A stretch of 64,000 nt of DNA from Tieghemiomyces parasiticus. Taxonomy: Eukaryota > Kickxellomycota > Dimargaritomycetes > Dimargaritales > Dimargaritaceae. The position numbers and the translations under genes were made by a program. The first letter of the stretch is position 1, and each line of letters opens with the position of its first letter. The stretch is from positions 24,149 to 88,148 of the forward strand of contig JANBPT010000057.1 in assembly GCA_027575765.1 (NCBI GenBank), read 5' to 3'. Below the pieces are notes generated by a model that was given only the letters and a program-made list of their open reading frames with translations, had not been told where the DNA came from and did not search any database. Of this stretch, positions 55,701-64,000 are shown in pieces.

Positions 55701-58395
55701 GAAGGACACGTCACCGCCGGGCAACTCAGCGGCCAACCAGGGTCTGGTACCGGCTACGATCACCGAGTCTTTACCCCGCTCCCGGCGGCACCTGTGTGTG
55801 GCCTTCCTACTGGAGCACCTGGCTGCCCGGCTGGTCAGCTTTCCAGTCCTTGTAGAACGTGCCGCCAAGTGGGAAGTGCCGTTTTCAGCCCTGACCGCCG
55901 TGCTCTCCACCTCCCTTTCCCCCACTGCCCAACAGCACGTCAAGCATCTCGTTCGCCGGCTCGCAGGACTACCGGACCCTCCGGAAGAGACGGGTATACT
56001 CTGGATTAAACGGGAGATGGCTGACGCTGGGGACAGTGGTACCGAGCTCGAAGCATCTGCCGCGGTTCCCCCTCAGTTGAGTCGTTCCAACCTGGCCCCT
56101 GACGCCACTCCATCTGTTCCCCTGTTAGGTAAGAAAGTGGGGCTTTTGGGACGCTTGGCGTGACCGCACCATCTTGTACGACACTTTGGCGTTGCAGAAG
56201 TACCTGTAGCCCAGGCGTGGCAAATCATACCTTCCTCCACCATCCGGGCGGGCGACGGATGCAGAGCCGCCGCCGTCGCTAAATTACTAATCACCCTGTC
56301 CTGCTCAACCTCGCTTTGCATGCTAACCCTGGTCAGTCTACTTGTACGCCGTGGCTGTGCATTCCCTGGTCGGATCCGAGGAGCTGCCCGTCGCGTTTGT
56401 GTCGGTGACGCATTCCCGCCTCGTGAAATGGATCGAGGAGAAGGTCGGCGTCTATAGGGACGGTCTCGAAATGCCGCCAAACCACGTAGCCCACCAGTCC
56501 GCCTTATTCCTCTGTTTTGAGCTCTGGTACATCAATAGTGCGACCCCAAGCCTGGGAGGTGGTACCGTCGGCTGGGCCAATCCGGCCGGAGTCGCCCTGT
56601 GGACCTACTGGATGCAAACCCTGGCTCCAATCCTCAAATTGCCAACCCAGCCATGCGCTGTGGCGCCGGAATTCTGCAAAACCTACCTGCAGCTGCTCGA
56701 CTGGCCGGTGGCCCGAGCTGACAACCGATCAGGCTCTCCCGCCGAGTGGCCAGGTGTGGTTAGCGCATGGCAATCCCTGCTCATAGACGCAATATCGACC
56801 TTCCGCGTCCACGATCGTCAGGGGCTTCCGCTGCTTTCCCTCTTCGCCACCGTTTTCCGCACGCTCTCTTCGCATTGGAGGGCCTCCGCTTTGGACCCCG
56901 GTGCCGCCACGGGGGAACCCCACGCCAGTCACGCTTTCCATACGATTCTCATCGAAATCTTGGATTTTCACGCCCTACCCTGCACGGCACCGGCGGAACG
57001 CCCCGTGGCCCCGTCGGATGGTGGGCCGTTGGCCGTGTTAGACGCTCAGATCCTCGTTGACTCTGCAAGCACTTTCCACCAAATCGGTCGGTTCCTCCGT
57101 GAGAGTTATTTCGCGCTGGACACCACTCCCCAGCCCAAACGGCACTTGCCCGAATCCACGGTCCGGTTCTTCCGTACCTTCAACTATTTACTCAACCTCT
57201 TCGGGCCCTACCTGTTCGAGTTACTGACCTCTGCCACCCCGACGGCCCACGACGACGCCCACTTTCCTAAACCGACCCTACCAGGTGCCCTCCTACTGTG
57301 GGTGGGTGACGAGCTGCACTACGTGGGTGACCAAACGCGCACCGTTCGGGCCCTGTACCATGATACTCTGGCCGCCATTCTCACCCGGGTGTTCCGTGCC
57401 ATGGCGCTATCCAGCGTCCACCATGGCGACCCCCGCCTGGGATTCGTAGCCCTACAACGCCTCCTGGTGGCTGCTCTACAACACTGTGCCGTGGTGGTGG
57501 TCGAAGTGGCCGCGGTGTTTTGGAATCACTACTACGCACCCTTTACCCGCCACCACATCCCGCTGGACGACGACCCCCGGATCGCGGTCCTCCGCCACCA
57601 GCTGGTGACTCCCACACTTTCGGTGCATCCCGACAGTGCTCCCGAACCGCCGGCCGACCTGACCCTTGTCGTATCTACCGCACTCCGGTTAGCCCTTGGT
57701 GCGGCGGAGCAGCGACTTCGGGGTCTGAGTCCGCTTCGCAAGACCAACCAGACCCCGTTCGGCTCGCCCATCCGGCCGCCGGACGCGACATCCGGTACCG
57801 CCACTCCAGGGTCGTCACGCACTACGCCGCTTAAACGAAAACGGGCCGTCGTGTGGAAAGAGCCCGGCCTGATTGACTCCCCGGCCCCCGTCGCGGCCCC
57901 GTCCGCCTGGCGAGCCCTAGACCTATCCGCGGCCTGCCCATCCGACACGGAAACGCCGGCTATTTTGGGCCCCGCCCCCAAGGTCATCCGTCTCGAACTT
58001 TCCGACATCGAGGCGTCGCCGGCTGTAACTCGAAGCGCTGCTACGTCTGACGAGGATGATGTCCTGCGTGCGCTGGACATTCTACATAAGGCACACGAGA
58101 GCCAGGTGCTACAGAAGCTGCCGTTCAGGTAATATATTGTTTTCCTCCCCCTGATCTCTATATAGATATGGTGGACTATTACAACCACGTCTGCCAAGAC
58201 AAGGGGATGGACCAAATCCCAACTGCCTTGACCGCCCTAGCAATCGACCCTCAATGACACGCACTTACTCAGCTGGCTTCCTCCCTTTCTCCTCCCCCAT
58301 TTACCAGACAACTCCTTATCATCCAGAAATCAGCCTCCAAACTTTGTACGGCAGTGGCGGAATGTCTGGACGAGCAGTCGGTGATTATTGACTAA
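52785..58395 (+). CDS. RIF1: Rif1 homologue (replication timing/telomere protein), six exons
   Basis: Exons 52785-53759, 53867-54016, 54174-54404, 54562-56128, 56337-58128 and 58308-58395 splice in phase (five GTAAGN/GTAATA donors, all AG acceptors) to 1600 residues. Known Rif1 binds telomeres and late origins and recruits protein phosphatase 1 to counter DDK. Here the body (about 325-1300) is HEAT/ARM-like helical repeats containing the Rif1_N-type block ETKQATFKQWRSLIYSLALD...VMVPLINCF. The N terminus carries an RVxF-like KQVTF (18-22) and a SILK-type GILK (73-76), the same order as in budding yeast. A further RVxF-like RAVVW lies at 1477-1481 after a TPLKRK patch, nearer to the C terminus as in animals. 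The last exon adds a helical end (QLLIIQKSASKLCTAVAECL). Start and all internal junctions are well supported; the final intron is the least certain. Confidence 0.78.
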
Positions 58396-58634
58396 TATCG
58401 CCCATCGGCTTAAACGTCACCAGGCCCTAATACTGCATTCTTCTACCATGGGATTGCCCACCTAATAAATTGGCGTCTGGTGCATGTTTTTCTTATTATA
58501 CCATATGTTACGGCCCTTATCTGCAGAAAATTCCACGGCGACTCTATTAGGGAACGGATTACAATTATCTAGCTCGAAAGTACAAAAGGGGTAGTAATGA
58601 TCAACAAACCAGATGAGAAAAGTGTGACGGGTGA

Positions 58635-60443
58635 CTATGGGTGGGCGGCCGACTTCGTAGGCTTCTCCCATGGTAGCTGCTTAGGGAACGGTAGGTGGTG
58701 GTCGGAGTGTAGGCAGTAATCCAACAGGTCCCGTAGGTGGGGACAGGTGTCGTGGTAGGCGTTCCTGAATTAGGTAAAGGTCGGGTAGGCAAGGTACCCA
58801 GGGTTAGATGGCAGAATAAGAAGAACCGGGCACCATTGCATTAGATTAGTAAAAGCGGGATAAAAATGATCCATGGAAAGCTTCGCAAATACTTGGCGAT
58901 GACCCTCGGGAAGGCTACCATGGCTTGGTATCCTGATCAGCAATCAATGTGGAACTTACTTGCGGAGGAAGGGGTCGCGACGAAGACGTTTAGCGGCCAG
59001 GGTCCCGTCGCAGCCGTACGGATCCGATTGGAAAAGGCTAAAGGCGTTCTTGAGCTGTAACACAAATCGAGGGCCGAGGGATGTATGGAGAGGAGGTTAG
59101 ATCGTCTTTTTAGAGAGTGCGGAATGGCCGCCAACAGGGTGTGGAATGCTAGTACAAGGCCAATATTACTTACCTCGCCCTCAGCCTTTCTTGGGTCGAT
59201 CGGATCTTCCACTGGGAGCCCAATGAATTCGAACCTGAGGATGGATAGACGGTGGTGAACGGGCCAAAGCGATTTACGCATCAGAACACGGGAGGGTGAG
59301 TAAGCTAGTTAGCTAGAGAATTTTCGGAGCCGACAGTTGCAGTTTCTTTTTTTTTGGCCACAACGTCAGATACAGTCGTTGAAAACTTAATCTAGGCATC
59401 CGTATTGCTTACATAGTTTCTGGGATCTTGAGGGCGACCCGGTGTAGGGTCTCGTAGCGTTTCTGCTTGAACGGGTAGCTGATCACCGAGAGCTTGCGCG
59501 GATAGTGGCCTGTCAGCTCGTAAAACCGGCACATGCTAAAGAGGATGTTCTCGAAGGAATCCCGCGCGAACTCTTCAGTGGTGGCCCGCCAGAGGTTGTC
59601 ACTTTTAAACCAGCCCTGGCCCTGGGCGAGTTGCTATATAGCGGAAGACGAGCAGTGCGGGGGAGAGGGGTAGTCGTCGAAACGGTTAGCATGGTAAGTG
59701 CGGGGGGGGGGAGAGGTGAGGGCAAAGCTACTTGGCGTCCGGATCACTGTTTTTCATTGGGCACCGGGAAAATGGACTAGGCAGATAATTCTTACCCAGT
59801 AACTCTGGGCCTCGCTGCGCATGCCGGCCTGGGGCTTGGTTTGGCCGCCACTGAATACCAGGAGGGACTCGGGTCGCTGGGCAAGCATGTCACTGCCCAT
59901 GCGGATGTGCTCGAGGAAACCGGCGACGTCTGATTCGGTTTGGAAAGGCTCCAGAGCCCAGCTCTCACCATGGGCAACATGGGCCATGTCGTACGGGTTA
60001 CCCCAGAAGACAGCGTTTCCAGTGACCACAATCAGCTCGGTGAGGCCCCGGTACTGGGCCGCCAGGGCCGACCGTGACCAATCAGCAGGGAGGGTCGGGG
60101 CGAGAGAGATGAGGGCTGCGTTCTCGTCATGCTCAGGCCCGTGGTGGCCAGGAGGGTGCGACGGGTGATGATTACCGGGGTGCGGTATGCCGCTGCCCGG
60201 GCGCTCGGACGGAGCCACCAGGTCAAGCGACGCCGTACCATGTCCAAGCAGGTAGAGGTTTAGGATGACGGAGAGGGCCAGGCCGACGAGTAACCAGGGC
60301 CCGTGCTGGGCGCTCCGACGCAGGTAGCGGCGGACCAGATTGCGGAGGCGAAAGGGCCAGGCGGCGTTCCGGGCGCCCCGCGTAAAGTTGGCCGGGAGCT
60401 CGTCGGGCTCGTTCGACGGCGTGATGCGGATGTGGAGGCTCAT
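58635..60443 (-). CDS. DUF218/YdcF-type membrane protein, five exons
   Basis: Exons 60443-59796, 59633-59413, 59234-59174, 59054-58960 and 58764-58635 splice in phase to 384 residues (donors GTAAGA, GTAAGC, GTAAGT, GTAAGT). A basic N-terminal segment precedes one transmembrane helix (about 49-68, [17 protein letters not shown]), so it is probably type II with the domain in the lumen or outside. The DUF218-type domain shows [15 protein letters not shown] (134-148), [14 protein letters not shown] with SEAQSYW (194-216), [27 protein letters not shown] and [20 protein letters not shown] in exon 2, [19 protein letters not shown] in exon 4, and the family-typical ending with [11 protein letters not shown] and LPW in exon 5. 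The fungal/animal family is conserved but its biochemical role is unclear to me. Motif continuity across all four junctions supports the model. Confidence 0.85.
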
Positions 60444-61183
60444 GCGGATACAACAGGCGTCCCTTAAGTAGAAGTAAGAAAAAAAAGCTATTCTGAGACA
60501 ACAACGGAAGAGAATAGCAGCAAGCGAGCGAGCCCCGGGACGGTTGGCAGATGTGGAAGGTCTCAGGCAAGGGATGTACTTTGTAAGTGAGATACCATAC
60601 GCTAAGGCTTAGTTGGAGGGGGGGCCAACCTGGCACGACTGCTGGAAAAACATTATTTCAAGGTTGGCGGCCGTAGTGAAATGGGTTGGCGATTCGCCTT
60701 TTCAACCGGCGCTGGGACGGTTATGCGAGTCATGTCCCTAGAGTGGAGATGGAAAGCCAGTCTGTAGGACCGAGGTGGCGAGCCCAATTCGAATGCCAGT
60801 TAATTCGGCCGCAAGGCGACGTTCTTGCTGCTCGCCTGCCACCGGGACATGGGCCGACCAGTGGGAAGGGACCCTGGGACTGTTCAACGTTCCTATTACT
60901 AGTGATTGTGCTGGACCCGAATGGCTAGTCACACAACCCGGCCGTTTTCTGGTCATTCCCAAGTGCCTCTACACGCCGCCCGGCGCTAGGTCGCCTGACC
61001 CAGCGACCTGTCCCCACTGACTTTGTCTACTCGCTTATACCACACTCGTCCCTTCTCCCTTCCCCAGACTTGACCCCCCGGCTTTCCTTCGACGGGGCCT
61101 CCCTCGCCTATCCGGTATACCTTTTGACATTTGTCAACACTGCCCTACACAAGTGCTGCCCTCTAACCCTCGGCGGCTTCACC
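60444..61183. other. Divergent promoter region
   Basis: About 740 bp between the DUF218 gene (-) and the pseudouridine-phosphate glycosidase gene (+). It should carry both promoters; no TATA box or gene stands out. Confidence 0.5.
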
Positions 61184-64000
61184 ATGTATCGCACCTGGCG
61201 CATTCCGTTCCACCATGATGTCAGCCACCGGGCTCTGCCCTTGCTGGGGCGACGAGCCCTAACCACCCGCGGGGCCTGGCTGACTTCAGACTTTGTCAAA
61301 GTCACGCCTGAAGTACGCGCCGCACTAGCCGAGCGCCGACCTGTCGTAGCCCTCGAATCCACAATTATCACGCACGGCATGCCTTACCCAGACAACCTTG
61401 CCGTAGCACAGGCTGTTGAAGCGATTGTACGCGACCAGGGCTGCATACCAGCCACCATCGCCCTGTGGGACGGCAAAGTCCAAGTTGGTCTGGACACCGC
61501 TCGTCTCGAACAGCTGGCCCAGACCGGCCGGACGGCTACCAAGGCCTCGCGGCGGGACCTGGCTGCGGTCCTAAGCCGACGACTACCGGGCGCCACAACT
61601 GTGGCCTCCACCATGCTCATCGCCCACCGCTGCGGGATCCCGCTCTTCGTAACGGGTGGAATCGGCGGTGTGCACCGCGGGGCGGAGTCTACCCTCGACG
61701 TAAGTGCCGACCTGACCGAACTTGGCCGCACCCCCGTGGCTGTCGTATGCTCGGGCACCAAGTCCATTCTGGATATTCCTAAGACCCTCGAGTATCTTGA
61801 AACCCAGGGCGTTCCGGTCGTCACCGTGGGTGCTGGAGGCCCCCAGTTCCCGGCGTTCTTCACCCCGGATAGCGGCCATCGCAGTGCTTGGTGGGTGGAT
61901 GGACACCACGAAGCTGCACGGTTCGTTCATACCCAGTTTCATCTCTCCATCGATACCGGTGTCGTTCTGGCCGTGCCAATTCCCGCCGGGGAGGCCGCCC
62001 AAGGCGACCTGATCCAGGCGGCCATTGACCAGGCCGTCTGGGAAGCTGCGTAAGTTTTCATAGCGCTTGAGGATCGGAGGCCAAACAATGGTTTATCTCT
62101 GGCGTACAACGTACCAACTAAGCGGGCGTACTTACACGTCCCCTAATTACGCTTACCGATCTATCCCGTCCCTCATGGTTACATCGTCTTGCGCAGGGAC
62201 CAAGGTGTACTGGGCAAGGATATTACGCCGTTCCTGCTGCAACGTGTCAACGAGATTACCCAGGGTGCCTCCCTCCAAGCCAGTAAGTTTTCCAACCGGC
62301 GTCGCTGTGTAGGCCAAACGTTGAATCCAGTAAGGCCCAGGGTATCGGGCGACGTTCTTGGCTACTCCCGTGTCTAACTGTGTACCCACGCTCGTCCGTA
62401 ACCCTCCCACAGATATCGGCCTGATCAAAAACAACGCTCGTGTGGGTGGTCAAATCGCCCGGGAACTCTGCGCCCTCGAGCATGGAGAGGTAAAGCAAAC
62501 TTAGAGTACCTCTGGAGAGGCTCTACAAACCCCGGCTCCTTGAAGTGCCTAATCACCCACAAACTGCTCATTAAACAACCGTATCGCTATAATTGTCTAA
62601 TATGGCCCGGTAGCTCCAGACCTGTGGCGTGGGACTCCCGGCCCCCTCTTCGACCGACTACGGCCCTCGAGCAGTGGCGGCCCCCGCCGATTCGAATGTG
62701 ACGCTGGTAGGTTTATATTTGAAGGCAATCCGGTAGCGCCACAGACGGCAACCCGGTGACCCTCACTCCTCGGCACCCTACCAAGGTTGGGGAAGCCGGC
62801 AGTCCACGCTAGCGTCACCCACTGCCATTGATGGGTCATGCCAATTTAAATCGTACTGAGCAATACTTAACTTCACCATTACTGACTTCACCCTACGTAG
62901 ATGATAGTGGGCGGCTGCGCGGTGGACGTCATTAGTACCATTCGCGCCTCGGCATCTACCGATAACCTACCCACCGCCCGACTTACCCCCTTGGGTACTT
63001 CCAATCCTGGAGTCACCCACTACACCCTAGGTGGGGTGGGCTATAATGTGGCCCGGGTGTGTGCTCAACTTGGCGAACGGCCGAGGTTCTTGTCCTGGGT
63101 AGGCCCTGACGCCAACGGTGACCTCCTCCTCCGTGACATGGTGGCCCGCGGCCTCGACACGGAACTCATCGTGCGGGTCCCGGAGGCGCGTACCGCTGTT
63201 TACAATGCCATCCACGATGCCGGCGGTGAGCTCATTACTGCGGTGGCCGATATGGACATTCTGGCCACCACAGTTCTGCCCACGGTCCAGAGGGATGCCC
63301 TCCAGGCCGCCTTGATGGCGCCCCCCGGGCCCGTCCTAGTGTGCTTTGATGGCAACCTATCCCGGGATACAATTCGGCAGCTCTGTGCGACGCTGTCGGC
63401 AATACCCAGGGGCCCCTGTACCCCGGTCATCTGGACGGTGTTCGAACCAACCTCGGCACCGAAAGCGCTCAAGCTGCTGGCGACCTGCCCATTTGACCCC
63501 CAGGTCCGCTCATCTCTCACACCCTTCCGAGAGACGGTTGTGCAGTTGGTGACCCCCGACCGGGCGGAACTGGCCAGCCTTGCTGACACCCTCCCAACCG
63601 AGCTAATTGCCGATCAGCTGCTGGTCACCATTGACGACATGATGGCAGCGTCGTGCGCCACGGCCCGGAACGAGACCAACCGACCTACCCCGCCGGCCTA
63701 CCCGGCTGACCTACCACGAATTCTGCAGAAAGCCGCTCGCCTACTCACCTTCATCCCTCAACTGGTGGTCAAGCTGGGTGCGGATGGGGTCATCGTGTGC
63801 AGTCGGCGGTGGGTCACACCTTCTGACCACGTCCAGCAACGTCCATCAGTTCCGCACGAAGGCTCCGCGGGTTTGCCTCTTGGAACCCTGCTCAACACCG
63901 TCTGCCCGATGCCGTCCGCTCGTGATCCACTGGCTGAGCAACTCGAAATCGACTGGGCGTACCTTCCCAGCCTTCCTTGTACTCAAGTTCGGAGCGTGGC
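61184..64000 (+). CDS. Pseudouridine-5'-phosphate glycosidase fused to PfkB-type kinase (3' end outside window)
   Basis: Exons 61184-62049, 62197-62282, 62413-62489 and 62901-beyond 64000 splice in phase (donors GTAAGT, GTAAGT, GTAAAG; acceptors GCGCAG, CCACAG, CGTAG). The N-terminal domain is an IndA/YeiN-type glycosidase that cleaves pseudouridine 5'-phosphate to uracil and ribose 5-phosphate. Conserved residues: E58 (ALESTIITHGMPYP), K120 (TKASRRDL), ASTM...FVTGGIGGVHRGAE (141-168), D172/D176 (STLDVSADL) and K193 (CSGTKSILDIPKTLEYLET); it closes with GLIKNNARVGGQIARELC in exon 3. Exon 4 begins a PfkB domain (IVGGCAVDV; HYTLGGVGYNVARVCAQLG; FVGPDANGD-like; VVKLGADGVIV), which would phosphorylate pseudouridine. 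The first ~30 residues are Arg/Leu-rich and acid-free, like a mitochondrial presequence. The PfkB DTxGAGD end is outside the window. Intron 3 (411 bp) is the longest here and could hide a small exon. Confidence 0.92.

Noticed and set aside
56197..56336. Possible extra RIF1 exon starting after GTTGCAG at 56197
   Set aside because: It stays open but has the wrong frame for the following exon and needs a second intron without a good donor. A single 208-bp intron (56129-56336) restores phase exactly.
58166..58258. Open stretch in the last RIF1 intron that reads DYYNHVCQDK-like in one frame
   Set aside because: To include it would need a 37-bp intron and the phase does not match. Splicing directly to 58308 keeps phase and gives a good helical ending.

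Overview
The window is a eukaryotic, almost certainly fungal, chromosome segment with 17 supported protein genes. Evidence for a fungus: small GT-AG introns (mostly 107-227 bp, donors nearly always GTAAGN or GTAGGN), GC-rich coding sequence in AT-richer intergenic DNA, and fungal families (SPB1, MPE1, TSC13, SEC53, RER2, fungalysin M36, a CPT1/EPT1-type enzyme). Features such as a CDT2-type DCAF, an AIRIM-like protein and a pseudouridine-glycosidase/PfkB fusion point to an early-diverging filamentous lineage rather than Dikarya; Zoopagomycota/Kickxellomycotina is my guess, not a demonstrated assignment. No rRNA, convincing tRNA, transposon, CRISPR array or prokaryotic signal was seen.

Layout. 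1-1.5 kb: C-terminal part of a coiled-coil protein (+). 3.7-9.4 kb, all minus: a two-exon AIRIM/C1orf109-like gene, a three-exon cis-prenyltransferase (dehydrodolichyl diphosphate synthase) and a small secreted protein with dibasic sites. 11-17.6 kb, all plus and intronless: SPB1 rRNA methyltransferase, TSC13 trans-enoyl reductase, MPE1 polyadenylation factor. 17.9-19.3 kb (-): Myb/SANT-like protein. 19.3-24.7 kb: gene-poor. 24.7-26.7 kb (+): secreted fungalysin metalloprotease. 26.7-33.0 kb: gene-poor. 33.0-40.0 kb (+): second Myb/SANT-like protein, CDP-alcohol phosphotransferase, four-exon CDT2. 40.6-47.2 kb (-): three-exon Sir2-class sirtuin, five-exon phosphomannomutase, GPI-anchored-looking double-psi beta-barrel protein. 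47.2-52.8 kb: gene-poor, but with a dense group of inverted repeats at 49.83-50.02 kb. 52.8-58.4 kb (+): six-exon Rif1 homologue. 58.6-60.4 kb (-): five-exon DUF218 membrane protein. 61.2 kb to the window end (+): pseudouridine-5'-phosphate glycosidase fused to a PfkB kinase, cut by the window edge.

Functional themes. Three genes within 20 kb act on replication control and silent chromatin (CDT2, SIR2, RIF1). Two feed protein glycosylation (RER2-type dolichol synthesis, SEC53-type mannose-1-phosphate supply). SPB1 and possibly the AIRIM-like protein serve 60S ribosome maturation. TSC13 and the CPT/EPT enzyme are ER lipid enzymes. The fungalysin, the beta-barrel protein and the small dibasic-site protein are secretory-pathway products.

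Exon structures were built by hand by matching reading phase across consensus splice sites and checking conserved motifs across each junction; none was confirmed with transcripts. The best candidates for something undescribed are the inverted-repeat cluster at 49.8-50.0 kb (possible structured RNA, H/ACA-like), the Rif1 protein with PP1-docking-like motifs at both ends, the small dibasic-processed secreted protein at 9.1-9.4 kb, and the AIRIM-like gene at 3.7-4.6 kb.
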